This document shows positions 25,072 through 34,644 of a stretch of 64,000 bases of DNA, in pieces. The stretch is taken from contig NZ_OY771430.1 in assembly GCF_963674565.1 (NCBI RefSeq), positions 2,790,001-2,854,000 on the forward strand, read 5' to 3'. The position numbers and the translations under genes are program-made. The first letter of the stretch is position 1, and each line of letters opens with the position of its first letter. The stretch comes from an uncultured Carboxylicivirga sp. (GTDB lineage Bacteria > Bacteroidota > Bacteroidia > Bacteroidales > Marinilabiliaceae). The notes under the pieces were generated by a model. The model did not search any database. It was not told where the DNA came from and saw only the letters and a program-made list of their open reading frames with translations.

Positions 25072-28000
25072 TTATGCACCTGTGTATTCACTTGGCGAAC
25101 AATCATAGAATTTTTTAAACACTCGGCTAAAATATTTGGGGTCGTTGAATCCAACCATTACAGCAACTTCGGCAACCTGATATTTTTTAGATTTAAGTAA
25201 TGGAATCGATTTTTTAAGTCGAAAAACATTGATGTATTCATTTGGTGAAACATTGGTTAATGCTTTCAGCTTTTTATACAACAGGCTCCTGCTAACAAAC
25301 ATTCTTGACGAGAATTTTTCAATATCAAAAGTTGGGTCAGCATATAATTCAGAAACGACATTATTCACCTTTTGCATAAATTCATCGTCTAACGAACCTC
25401 CTTTTAAATCCAATTCTTCAGCGCTATTCTGCAGATATATTTTCTTCAGTTTTTGCCTGTTCTCAATCAGACTTTTTATTTTGGCCAATAATAATGCAAA
25501 ATTGAATGGTTTGGTAATATAATCATCTGCACCTACACCCAGACCTTCCACTTGATTCTCTTCCATGCCCTTGGCTGATAATAATATGATGGGAAGATGA
25601 CTGGTATTAAGATTATTTTTTAATTGCTTGCATAAATCCAAACCATTCAGCCTTGGCATCATAATATCACTGACAACCAAATCTATTTCCTCTTTCAAGG
25701 CCTGATCATAACCATCCTGGCCATCTATAGCCGTATAAACTTTATAGGTATCACTTAATGATTCACTCAAGAAATTACGTAAATCATCATTATCTTCCAC
25801 AATTAAAAGCTTTACTTTCTCTCTATCGTCATCATCAGAAATATCGGTCTTCTCATTCGTAGCTTTCATTAAATTGACTTTCTCAATCAACGAAAGTGAA
25901 TCTCCGATTTCTTTTTTGACAATAGTATATTCTTTAAAAGCTGCTTCTTCTATTGGCAGTATTAAAGTAAAAGCAGAACCTTCACCAAATTCGCTTGACA
26001 CTGAAATTTGACCACTTAGCTTAAGTACTAATTCTTTTACTAATGAAAGCCCGATACCTGTTCCAAAACCCAAATTATTATCGGCACGATAAAAACGATC
26101 AAATACCTTTTCTAATGTTTCCTTTTTAATTCCCTGCCCTGTATCTGTCACAACTACCTTGATGCATTTACCTAATTCTTTGTCATTAAACTGCTGCAGT
26201 TCCAGATCAACTTTACCATTTTCGGGGGTATACTTAAAGGCGTTCGACAATAAATTAAAAAGTATATTTTCAAGTTTTGATTTATCATACCACCCTTCAT
26301 AATCTCCTTTGCTGACATTAATGGAATAGGCTATATTTTTATCTTCAGCTAATACTTTAAATGCTTCACCAATCTCTGAAATTACTTCATCCAGATTACC
26401 ATCGTGCAGAAAAACCTCTAATTTACCAGCTTCTAATTTTCGGAATGTTAATATCTGATTGGTTAACATTAACAATCGCTCAGCATTTCTTTTAACGATA
26501 TTAATTGATTTCTGCACATTCTCTGGCAGTTGATACTTTGGATTATTTAATATCCTTTCAATAGGAGAAATAATCAGTGTTAACGGGGTTCTGAACTCAT
26601 GCGAGATATTTGTGAAAAATTGCATCCTCATCTGATGGATACCTTCTACCTCTTTATTTAAGGTAATTAACTGATCACGCTGTGATATAATTTCTTTATT
26701 CTGATCCTCTAATAAACTTTTCTGATTCTCAATTTTCGCTCTTCTTCTCTCCAGTTGCTCATTATTATCCAACAACCGCTGTGAAGTTTCTTCAAGCTGT
26801 TTGTTCTTTTCGTTAATTTCTAAAGTTCGAGCCCGAACAAGTTGTTCCAGTCTTTTCTTTTGCATTGAAATGCGGAAAGACCGATAACGGGCATAGGATG
26901 CACCCAATAAGATGATAAATGCAACCACCAATAGTTTAAACCACATTTCCTGCCAAAATGGAGGTATAACTTCAATATACACCTCTGTGACATCATCATT
27001 CCAGATTCCTTCGTGATTAGTGGTTTTTAACTGAAATGGATAAACTCCACCAGCAAGGTTGGTGTATGACGCAATTCTCCTTTTTGAATCCACCTCAATC
27101 CAATCTTTATCAACTCCCAGTAGTCGATAGGCATAAGTTATTTTCGAGGAATGAAGAAAATTTAAAGCTGAGAACTCAAGCGAGAATACATTGTCTTTAT
27201 ACGAAAGCGTAATTGTATCATTGGCAAAAGAAGCCCTTTTTAAAGGTATTTGTCCATGATATTCTTCACCAGGCTGAACAATCTCGTTATAGATATTCAG
27301 TTTGGTAATGGACGCTTTTGTATTGTATGAAACACTCTCAATGCTGTCTGGATGAAAATAATTTAGACCGCTTAATCCTCCAACATATAAATAACCATCC
27401 TTGTCTTTATAAGCAGCAGACCAGTAATATTGGTTATTTCTTAAACCATCCTGTTTGTAATAGTTGATAAAGTGATTATCCTTTTCATTAAATCTTGAGA
27501 GTCCGTTTTCAGTAGTAATCCAAATATTATTTGAATTATCATTCAGAATGGAATACACTACATTATTAGCCAAACCATCTTTTTGATTATAAATCCTGAA
27601 TTCGTAGTTGCCATTGGTTGTTTCAATACATTTGGCTATTCCGCCTCCATAAGTACCAACCCAGATATTCCCATTTACATCTAAATTGAGTGAACTTATG
27701 TAACTATTAGGCAAACTATTGGCTTCATTGGTTTCTTTATACCACACCTGCTCATAACGTGAGATTACAGTAGGTTGGTCATTTTTAACCAGCTTACCAT
27801 TAAAACGATGCAGACCATTGGTGGTACCAATCCAGTAAAACCCATTTTTATCTTCAGCCATGCATCCTACTTCCCAAACTGACATACCTCCATCCGGACC
27901 AATCGGATAGAAACAATCCTGTAACTCATTATAGATACATAAACCTGATTGTGTTCCAACAATTAGCTCACCTGCCTGATTGACATACATAACTGAAATA

Positions 28001-29352
28001 AAATCACTTGGCAATCCATTCTCAGAGTGATAGGTTTTTAATATTCGATTAGATCCTTTTTGCAGTACCTGAATTCCCATTCCCCAACTACCAGCCCAGA
28101 TATTGTTCTTTTTATCTTCATAAATGGAAGTGATAAAATTACTCTCGATTGAATTTCTATCAGAAATAGTACGATAAAACTGAATATCCTTTCCATTTGT
28201 ATTAATTTTTGCCAATCCATCACCGGCTGTACCAACCCATAGATTATTTCCGCTTTTAAAAATGGAATTGATAATATCCTTATTCAAAACCTCGAATTCA
28301 GGATTTAAATCGCCAAGTGAATAAAAACTCTTTTGATGAATATTGTAGTAAGCTAATCCAATTTTATCGGTCCCAACCCACACACTGCCAAACTCATCGG
28401 CAAAAAGTGAGCGGATAAATTCAACCTGATTTATTTCTTCACGATTAGTAAAAAGTCGGGAACGGGTAACTAATTTATTATCTAGATTTAAGTTACAAAA
28501 TCCTCCCAGTGTACCAATTAGCAACATATCAGAATCGCTTTTTGCCAAGGCTGTTACATTTGCATGGCTTAAAGAGTTTTCATCGTTGGCTATAAAATTA
28601 AACCATTCGACTTCTCCTGTCTGTTTATCTAATACAAATAATCCATTATTAGTTCCTTGAAAAAGATAATTTTTATCCTCAAGAATACTTTGCACATAGG
28701 TTGGAATCACAACATCTGGCTGATATTGATAAGGAATAAAATTATCAACCGAGGCATCAAACACAAATAAACGTTCGCTTGTGCCTAATAAAATTTTACC
28801 TTCCGAACCTTTTTGAATACTTAATGGCCTTGGGGTTTCTCCTTCATACAAATAATGCCCAGCAATTTTAAAAACATTATTCTCACGAGAAATTCTATAT
28901 ATTCCGTTGGTTTTAGTAACAACCCAAAGAAGTTTATCGTCACACAGAACTTTAATAACGTCTTGCTTAAAAACCGACATGATCTCATTCGGTAAAACAG
29001 AAACGAACTTACCCTCCAATAGATTAAATATCTGCAGTCCTTTTTGTGTGGTTACATAAAGAGATACCTTGCCATCAAATGCCAAATCTAAAATTCTATT
29101 GTCCCACAAATTATCATCAGTCCCCTTTGAAAAATAATATTCAAACTCATAACCATCGTAACGACACAGTCCATTATCGGTTCCTATCCAGACAAATCCA
29201 AACCCATCTTTTATTATTGACTGTACAGTATTCTGAGGTAATCCATCATCAATATTAATATAATCAACACGTGGGTTAATTTGTCCCAAAAAAGATGAAG
29301 AGGATAGAATAAATAATATAAATATGGTAAATCGTAAGAAATTATCTTTCAT
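25072..29352 (-). CDS. Hybrid two-component system regulator (HTCS)
   Basis: Single-protein sensor and transcription activator of about 1426 residues. The start at 29352 (MKDNFLRFTIFILFILSSSSFLG) gives a signal peptide; an upstream ATG at 29538 would overlap the galM terminator. Order: periplasmic regulator-propeller repeats (about 30-730, many WIGT/WVGT blade ends), Y_Y_Y domain (about 735-800) and a transmembrane helix (about 805-825, LLVVAFIILLGASYARY). Coiled coil, HisKA with H918 in NISHEFRTPL, HATPase, receiver with D1229 in VSDIMMPRLNG, and an AraC helix-turn-helix complete it. HTCS proteins bind oligosaccharides in the periplasm and switch on the linked SusCD operon. Here the ligand is probably an arabino-oligosaccharide (inferred from the neighbours). 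Confidence 0.95.
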   Translation of the reverse strand: MKDNFLRFTIFILFILSSSSFLGQINPRVDYINIDDGLPQNTVQSIIKDGFGFVWIGTDNGLCRYDGYEFEYYFSKGTDDNLWDNRILDLAFDGKVSLYVTTQKGLQIFNLLEGKFVSVLPNEIMSVFKQDVIKVLCDDKLLWVVTKTNGIYRISRENNVFKIAGHYLYEGETPRPLSIQKGSEGKILLGTSERLFVFDASVDNFIPYQYQPDVVIPTYVQSILEDKNYLFQGTNNGLFVLDKQTGEVEWFNFIANDENSLSHANVTALAKSDSDMLLIGTLGGFCNLNLDNKLVTRSRLFTNREEINQVEFIRSLFADEFGSVWVGTDKIGLAYYNIHQKSFYSLGDLNPEFEVLNKDIINSIFKSGNNLWVGTAGDGLAKINTNGKDIQFYRTISDRNSIESNFITSIYEDKKNNIWAGSWGMGIQVLQKGSNRILKTYHSENGLPSDFISVMYVNQAGELIVGTQSGLCIYNELQDCFYPIGPDGGMSVWEVGCMAEDKNGFYWIGTTNGLHRFNGKLVKNDQPTVISRYEQVWYKETNEANSLPNSYISSLNLDVNGNIWVGTYGGGIAKCIETTNGNYEFRIYNQKDGLANNVVYSILNDNSNNIWITTENGLSRFNEKDNHFINYYKQDGLRNNQYYWSAAYKDKDGYLYVGGLSGLNYFHPDSIESVSYNTKASITKLNIYNEIVQPGEEYHGQIPLKRASFANDTITLSYKDNVFSLEFSALNFLHSSKITYAYRLLGVDKDWIEVDSKRRIASYTNLAGGVYPFQLKTTNHEGIWNDDVTEVYIEVIPPFWQEMWFKLLVVAFIILLGASYARYRSFRISMQKKRLEQLVRARTLEINEKNKQLEETSQRLLDNNEQLERRRAKIENQKSLLEDQNKEIISQRDQLITLNKEVEGIHQMRMQFFTNISHEFRTPLTLIISPIERILNNPKYQLPENVQKSINIVKRNAERLLMLTNQILTFRKLEAGKLEVFLHDGNLDEVISEIGEAFKVLAEDKNIAYSINVSKGDYEGWYDKSKLENILFNLLSNAFKYTPENGKVDLELQQFNDKELGKCIKVVVTDTGQGIKKETLEKVFDRFYRADNNLGFGTGIGLSLVKELVLKLSGQISVSSEFGEGSAFTLILPIEEAAFKEYTIVKKEIGDSLSLIEKVNLMKATNEKTDISDDDDREKVKLLIVEDNDDLRNFLSESLSDTYKVYTAIDGQDGYDQALKEEIDLVVSDIMMPRLNGLDLCKQLKNNLNTSHLPIILLSAKGMEENQVEGLGVGADDYITKPFNFALLLAKIKSLIENRQKLKKIYLQNSAEELDLKGGSLDDEFMQKVNNVVSELYADPTFDIEKFSSRMFVSRSLLYKKLKALTNVSPNEYINVFRLKKSIPLLKSKKYQVAEVAVMVGFNDPKYFSRVFKKFYDCSPSEYTGA

Positions 29353-29429
29353 ATGCTGCTGTAATACTTCCAAACAATTGAAATATTTCTGATTAGGGCC
29401 GATCAGCTTTGATTCATTACTATTGTATA

Positions 29430-29437
29430 CAAATATA
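29430..29437 (-). promoter_or_regulatory. Candidate -7 box of the HTCS gene
   Basis: Reads TATATTTG on the minus strand, an exact TAnnTTTG match between the galM terminator and the HTCS start codon, leaving a leader of about 70 nt. No obvious -33 TTG. It supports independent transcription of the regulator. Confidence 0.4.
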
Positions 29438-29452
29438 AGAGAGCTGAGTATT

Positions 29453-29484
29453 AAAAAAAAGAAGGCAGTAAAAATACTGCCTTC
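29453..29484 (-). terminator. Rho-independent terminator of galM
   Basis: Perfect 10-bp stem GAAGGCAGTA (29461-29470) / TACTGCCTTC (29475-29484) with a 4-nt loop, followed on the minus strand by eight T. It begins 27 nt after the galM stop, so galM and the HTCS gene are separate transcription units. Confidence 0.9.
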
Positions 29485-29510
29485 TAAATCATTTATATTC
29501 TTAATAATCC

Positions 29511-30635
29511 TTATTCTGCTCTGAAAGCATATATACAAATTGAATAATACTCATCACCTGGATTTACTAAAGTTGAAGGAAATTCAGGTTTATTAGGTGT
29601 ATCAGGAAAATGTTGAGTTTCTAAACACAAAGCTTCACGATAATTTAAAGTTTTACCATATTTTCCTGGGTATTTTCCATCCATAAAATTACCACCATAA
29701 AACTGAATACCAGGTTCGTTTGTATACACGTCCATAACACGCCCTGAAACAGGTTCTTTTAAGGTAGCAGCTAAAGTCAAACCATCTTCTGCCTTATTTA
29801 AAACCCAGTTATGGTCATATCCACCACCTTTTTTTAGTTGCTCATCATCTGCATCTACTCTGGCTCCGATAGCCGTTGGTTGTCTGAAATCAAATGGTGT
29901 TCCTTCAACTGGAGCTAATTCTCCGGTTGGAATCAAGCCATCATCAACAGGAGTATAAGCATCAGCATTAATCATCATCAAATGATCATTAATAGTTCCG
30001 GAAGCCTCACCACCTAAATTAAAATAGGTATGATTTGTCAAATTAACGTGAGTTGGTTTATCAGTGGTAGCAAAATATTCAATCTTTAACTCATTCTTAT
30101 CTGTCAGTTCATAAACAACTTTAACTTCCAGGATACCCGGATATCCTTCTTCACCGTCAACTGAAGTATAGGTTAATTCCAACTTGTTTTCACCAACCGG
30201 TGTTGCAGCCCAAACTCTGTCGAAGAAACCTGTTGGTCCTCCATGTAAAGTATTCACTCCATCGTTTTGGCTTAATTTAAATGTATCCTCTTCAATAACA
30301 AACTGAGCATTTCCAATACGATTGCCGTAACGACCGATTAATGCACCATAAAATGTTTCAGGATTATTTAAGTATTCATCAGCTGTATTATAACCAAGGC
30401 TAACATCTGCATAATTTCCTTTTTTATCAGGAACCCAAAGGTTAACTACCCTACCTCCCAGGTTAGTAATCTGTGTTACCATACCTGTATTATTCTTTAA
30501 AGTATAAAGCTTGACTGCTTCGCCATTATAAATGGTTGAAAAGGAAGCTTCGTTAATTAAAATTACGTTGTCAGTTTTTTTGCTGCATGATGCAATCATT
30601 GATGCAATCATTAAAGCAAATACCAATTTTTTCAT
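29511..30635 (-). CDS. galM: Aldose 1-epimerase lipoprotein
   Basis: 374 residues. Interconverts alpha and beta anomers of free aldoses such as galactose, glucose, xylose or arabinose. The lipobox IASC (Cys17) predicts a membrane-anchored periplasmic enzyme, where newly released sugars appear. Family blocks: NRIGNAQFVIEEDTFKLSQN, LHGGPTGFFDRVW, the catalytic histidine in THVNLTNHTYFNLGGE, GGYDHNWVL, and the catalytic glutamate in CLETQHFPDTPNKPEFPST. Its place between the HTCS gene and the SusCD-GH43 group, isolated by terminators on both sides, matches the lipoprotein epimerases found in many glycan-utilisation loci. Confidence 0.95.
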   Translation of the reverse strand: MKKLVFALMIASMIASCSKKTDNVILINEASFSTIYNGEAVKLYTLKNNTGMVTQITNLGGRVVNLWVPDKKGNYADVSLGYNTADEYLNNPETFYGALIGRYGNRIGNAQFVIEEDTFKLSQNDGVNTLHGGPTGFFDRVWAATPVGENKLELTYTSVDGEEGYPGILEVKVVYELTDKNELKIEYFATTDKPTHVNLTNHTYFNLGGEASGTINDHLMMINADAYTPVDDGLIPTGELAPVEGTPFDFRQPTAIGARVDADDEQLKKGGGYDHNWVLNKAEDGLTLAATLKEPVSGRVMDVYTNEPGIQFYGGNFMDGKYPGKYGKTLNYREALCLETQHFPDTPNKPEFPSTLVNPGDEYYSICIYAFRAE

Positions 30636-30732
30636 ATAATTCTTAATATTAGTTTAACATTAATAGAGCAATTCGAATCTAAAATATTAAAAGTAAAATT
30701 AACTTTTTTTCTTAATTATATGGATGAGATCC

Positions 30733-30777
30733 GGATAAAATAAACCCTGGTAAAGGTTTTAATTCTCTACCAGGGTT
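30733..30777 (-). terminator. Rho-independent terminator of the surface GH43 gene
   Basis: Perfect 10-bp stem AACCCTGGTA (30743-30752) / TACCAGGGTT (30768-30777), loop 15 nt, followed on the minus strand by TATTTTAT, about 50 nt beyond the GH43 stop. Confidence 0.7.
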
Positions 30778-30826
30778 CATATGAATTTTAAAGTAAAACT
30801 GAGAGTGTTACTTGCAGAAACTTCTT

Positions 30827-32473
30827 TTAATCAACTTTTTTACCCCAAATTGAGTATTTTTTGTCAACCGTAAGACCAGAAAAAACAATCGTCACTTCAC
30901 GAGGATTGGCTTCCCAGTCAACTTCACGCTCAATACATAAAGTGACATTGCCGATTGTTAAAGTGTTGGTTGAACTTTTAAATGACCAGCTTCCGGTTAA
31001 AGCACCCGTCGCAGTACCATCTTCATTTAAAATCAATTGAGTTGATTTTTGCATATTTGCATAACTATATCGTAATGTGATGCACTCCCATGAACCTACA
31101 AGTTCATCGTTTGTAATAGCAGTCACAGGCACACCCGTATATCTTTCAGGCATTACAACCGGCCACCCGCTTGCTGTCCAACGAATTTTTCGCACATGCC
31201 CCATCATAATTGCATTGGCATAGGCATTACCATTAGTTCCGGCAGGAAGACGACCTTGAGAAGCATAAAACCAATCACCATCTTCGTTTTGAAACACAGC
31301 ACAATGTGAAATACCAACCCAACCAGAATGATTGTTAAACTGATAAGGATGTGTAACAATCGGATAACAATCAGCACCTGCAGTTACATTGGCACCATCA
31401 CTGCCATAATATGGTCCGTCAATTGATGTAGAACGACAAACACGAGTATTATAAGGAACATCAAGTCCGTCATAAGCCATAAAAAGATAGTAATATCCAT
31501 CTTTATAAACTATTTCAGGCGCTTCACTACCTTGCCAACGAGAATAAGATGATCGTGTGGCAATTCTTTTTCCATATCGTGATGTAAGATCTGTTACATT
31601 GTTTGCATAGGGTTCACCTAAAGTGTTGACTGGCTTACCTGTTGACGCATTTAATTCTAAAATGGTGAAGCCACTATGCCATGAACCATGAATAAGGTAA
31701 TGTTCCCCGGTATTGGTTACAATGTACGTTGGGTCAATTGCATTATAATAGAAATAACCACTCCAATCGTTAGTACTGGCTCTGCTATAATCAAGGCCTC
31801 TATCTGATGAAGAACAAGTCACATAACCTTTGTCTTCCCAACTGGCTCCTGCAGGATCAGTAGATTCACACATACCAATAAAAGCACGTTCTGACCAGCT
31901 TCCATCAAAAGGATCTGATAATGGATTTCCTGTTTTAATATAGTTATTAATTACAATGCTATAATACATGCGTAATTTCTCTTGTCCTCCAACAGTTATT
32001 TTACGCACTACCGGCGCCCAATAACCATATTGGATATCGTCAGCAGCAATAGCAGAAAGTCCCATTCGAGAACGCATGTTGTTTAATGAATCAGCTACCC
32101 AAGTTGGTGGATCATAAAAAGGTCCTCCAACCCATTCCCAATTAACTAAATCGGTAGAGCGTTTACCCTGGAAGTGTCCATGACCTTCGTGTTCATTACC
32201 AAAAGAAGCATCGGTATTATACATGTAGTAATATCCATCGTAAAAAGCTACTGATGGGTCATGCACATTGGCCAAATTCCATTTAGATCTGTCACTCCAA
32301 GATGCGATATCATCACCTGTCCAGGTATAATCATCATTGTAGGTAGGAATCACGTATTCCGGATCTGGATTAGGATCTGGATCTGGATTAGGGTTGGGAT
32401 CTGTTCCTTTATCCGAACATCCCATCCAGGCAAACATCATTAATGCACTCAATCCCCAAACAAATTTCTTCAT
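30827..32473 (-). CDS. Surface-tethered GH43 lipoprotein, endo-arabinanase-like
   Basis: 548 residues. The start at 32473 gives a compact lipoprotein signal (MKKFVWGLSALMMFAWMGC, Cys19); an ATG at 32500 is in frame but adds nine polar residues. A proline/asparagine/aspartate linker (about 24-39, PNPNPDPDPNPDPE) acts as a spacer from the membrane. The GH43 propeller keeps D72 (NVHDPS), D247 (NAIDPT) and E317 (SEAPEI). A C-terminal domain (about 455-548) ends in SIWGKKVD as in the paralogue at 23.4-24.9 kb. The long spacer and its place beside SusCD suggest the outer-surface enzyme that makes the first cuts in the polymer. It follows SusD but behind a strong hairpin, so it may depend on read-through or its own promoter. 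Confidence 0.9.
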   Translation of the reverse strand: MKKFVWGLSALMMFAWMGCSDKGTDPNPNPDPDPNPDPEYVIPTYNDDYTWTGDDIASWSDRSKWNLANVHDPSVAFYDGYYYMYNTDASFGNEHEGHGHFQGKRSTDLVNWEWVGGPFYDPPTWVADSLNNMRSRMGLSAIAADDIQYGYWAPVVRKITVGGQEKLRMYYSIVINNYIKTGNPLSDPFDGSWSERAFIGMCESTDPAGASWEDKGYVTCSSSDRGLDYSRASTNDWSGYFYYNAIDPTYIVTNTGEHYLIHGSWHSGFTILELNASTGKPVNTLGEPYANNVTDLTSRYGKRIATRSSYSRWQGSEAPEIVYKDGYYYLFMAYDGLDVPYNTRVCRSTSIDGPYYGSDGANVTAGADCYPIVTHPYQFNNHSGWVGISHCAVFQNEDGDWFYASQGRLPAGTNGNAYANAIMMGHVRKIRWTASGWPVVMPERYTGVPVTAITNDELVGSWECITLRYSYANMQKSTQLILNEDGTATGALTGSWSFKSSTNTLTIGNVTLCIEREVDWEANPREVTIVFSGLTVDKKYSIWGKKVD

Positions 32474-32773
32474 ATATTCAAACTTATAATATTCTTGCAT
32501 TCAAAATAAACTAATAATTGACCATTAAGGGTGGACTATAACTTATTTAATGTAGAAAAATAGATAACACTACACATTCTACAACACCATAACTAATTTC
32601 ATATTAATGCATTATAGCAAATATCGACAAATAAATACATTATTCTTCTTAACAGTCTGAATATGATATGAAGTCATACACTCTTTTATTCATGTTACCA
32701 GCAAATAAAAAACTCCCTTACCAATGTGAATAATCACATTGATAAGGAAGTTAAGTAAGCTATAAAATAATTG
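32474..32773. other. Intergenic region between SusD and the surface GH43
   Basis: 300 bp. It contains the SusD terminator hairpin (32701-32752) and, right before the GH43 ATG, a minus-strand TAAGTTTG (32479-32486). That fits TAnnTTTG but would give an almost leaderless mRNA. No other signal seen. Confidence 0.45.
32701..32752 (-). terminator. Long-stem terminator downstream of SusD
   Basis: A 19-bp stem, arms 32711-32729 and 32734-32752 with 17 Watson-Crick and two wobble pairs, closes on an ATAA loop. On the minus strand it is followed by TTTTATTTG. It lies just after the SusD stop and is one of the strongest hairpins in the window. Confidence 0.85.
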
Positions 32774-34615
32774 TTAGTCTAAATTATAAACCGGTCTAAC
32801 AGCATATCCTTTTTCAAAGAAAACTGTACTATTATCTGAATTTTTGTTTGCTGAGTTACCAACAAGATTAGGATTGGTATCCAGGTTTGTTTGCCATACA
32901 GGGAAGTATTCATGTCCTGTAATGTAAGTATCATACGATGAACCACTTGAGCCCACAGCGCTAAGCTCTTCTGTATCAACTACTACAAATTCCTCTTGCT
33001 TTTCAACACCATCTTCTACCCAGGTGTATAATTGTTTAGGTGCTAACTTATAATATGCATGCTCTTTAATTTGTTGCATACGACCTGCATCATAGAAGAA
33101 TCCCCAACGAATTAAGTCTGTTCCACGACCATTTTCGCAACCAAATTCTTTTGGACGCTCAACATTTGCAATTTGCTCAAAAAGAGCATCTGCTGTTGGA
33201 AAGTCTGTAAGTTGAAGATCTGGAAGAGCTACGCGTCGACGAACCTCGTTTATATAATCAATAGCTGTTTGTGTAGGACCATTAATTTCATTTTCACATT
33301 CTGCAGCTCGCAATAAAACATCGCTGTAACGCATTAAACGCAAATTAATACCTGTTCTTAAACCTACAATTACATCTTCAGATATGTCTGTTCTTGCATA
33401 AGTCCACTTTGCAATAGAAATACCTCCTTGAGACGTATTAGATCTAAACTTAAGTATCCAATCATTATCTTTATCACCTGTAACAGGCATCAATTGATCT
33501 TTATAAGCTACATTTTGGCGAGGATCTCCATTGGGGTACGCAGCTGTAGCAACACCTGTGATCGCATCATATTCTGCCTCATAAGTAACCAATGTCCAAT
33601 ATAAACGTGGATCTAGGAAACCATCTGTACATTTCTCACCTTTATAAAGGTTGTATAACCATGGTGATGCAGCACAGTCACCCCAGCTACCTTTATCCTG
33701 TGGAGCGTAATTACTTTCAACAGCATGCCCTTGTGTTGCTTCTGAACTAATGTTTACAGGAGTCCACTCTTCATCTGTACCACCCGTTCCATAATCCATA
33801 AATTGAACTTCAAAAAGACTTTCTTTATTATTTTCTGTGTCTTCTCTGAAATTATCACCAAAATCAGCAGTTAGTTCATAATCACCATATTCACCAGCAA
33901 TGATATCCTTAAGAATAGTATATGCTTCTGTAAACTTATGACGGAACATTAATGTTCTTGCCATATATCCGGCAGCTGCACCTGAAGTAGCTCGACCTGA
34001 TGCCCACTCTCCACCTTCATTACGCGATGGCAAAATTTGCATTGCTAATGTAAGATCTTCCTCAACTTTATTTAATACTGAATCCTGACTGGCAGTTTGT
34101 GCATACATTGTACTGATATCAGAATAGTCATCATAATTGGTAATTAATGGTACATCCTGATATATCGTTGCCAAATTATAATAAGCTAAAGATCTTAAGA
34201 AAAGAGCCTGTCCTTTAATTTGATTATAAGAGTCTTCCGACATCTGAACACCGTCTACTTTTGACAAAACAAAGTTTGCACGGTTTACAACATGGTAGTT
34301 ATCACGCCATGGCCATTCAGCCATAAAATAAGCTGATGTATGATTAAGGTTATCGGCATCAATATACCATTGTTGAGATGAGTTCCATACCTCATCACCA
34401 CGCACAGCATCAATAACATAACCTACACGGGCAAAAGTACCTTCCAAACGAATTCGATTATAACACGATACGATAGCTTCCTGAAGTTCCGACTCTGTAT
34501 CTCCGAATTCGAATGTAGTCTGATTATTAGGATTGGTAACATCAAGCTGGTCATCACAGGCAGTCAACCCGGCGATTAGCGTGAATATTACTAGAAATAT
34601 ATTTAAACGTCTCAT
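32774..34615 (-). CDS. SusD/RagB-family outer-membrane glycan-binding lipoprotein
   Basis: 613 residues. Lipobox LTAC (Cys20) is followed by an acidic DDQ stretch, consistent with the surface-export signal of Bacteroidota lipoproteins. The helical TPR scaffold of SusD is visible (ALFLRSLAYYNLATIYQDVPLIT, YMARTLMFRHKFTEAYTIL). The C-terminal region has LRLMRYSDVLLRAAECENEI, IDYINEVRRR and ECGCENGRGTDLIRWG-like blocks, ending in GYAVRPVYNLD. SusD caps the SusC channel and delivers bound oligosaccharide. It starts 29 nt after the SusC gene ends. Size is at the upper end for the family. The ligand is not predictable from sequence; the neighbours suggest arabinan. Confidence 0.96.
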   Translation of the reverse strand: MRRLNIFLVIFTLIAGLTACDDQLDVTNPNNQTTFEFGDTESELQEAIVSCYNRIRLEGTFARVGYVIDAVRGDEVWNSSQQWYIDADNLNHTSAYFMAEWPWRDNYHVVNRANFVLSKVDGVQMSEDSYNQIKGQALFLRSLAYYNLATIYQDVPLITNYDDYSDISTMYAQTASQDSVLNKVEEDLTLAMQILPSRNEGGEWASGRATSGAAAGYMARTLMFRHKFTEAYTILKDIIAGEYGDYELTADFGDNFREDTENNKESLFEVQFMDYGTGGTDEEWTPVNISSEATQGHAVESNYAPQDKGSWGDCAASPWLYNLYKGEKCTDGFLDPRLYWTLVTYEAEYDAITGVATAAYPNGDPRQNVAYKDQLMPVTGDKDNDWILKFRSNTSQGGISIAKWTYARTDISEDVIVGLRTGINLRLMRYSDVLLRAAECENEINGPTQTAIDYINEVRRRVALPDLQLTDFPTADALFEQIANVERPKEFGCENGRGTDLIRWGFFYDAGRMQQIKEHAYYKLAPKQLYTWVEDGVEKQEEFVVVDTEELSAVGSSGSSYDTYITGHEYFPVWQTNLDTNPNLVGNSANKNSDNSTVFFEKGYAVRPVYNLD

Positions 34616-34644
34616 ATTGCTTCTCTATTAGTAGATTATAAATT

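Noticed and set aside
29353..29538. Longer N-terminus of the hybrid two-component regulator
   Set aside because: The extra 62 codons would run through the galM terminator and over the end of galM, and the internal ATG at 29352 starts a normal signal peptide.
32351..32402. Short tandem DNA repeat (ggatctggatta-type units)
   Set aside because: It encodes the proline/asparagine/aspartate linker of the surface GH43 lipoprotein, so it is coding low complexity, not a separate repeat element.
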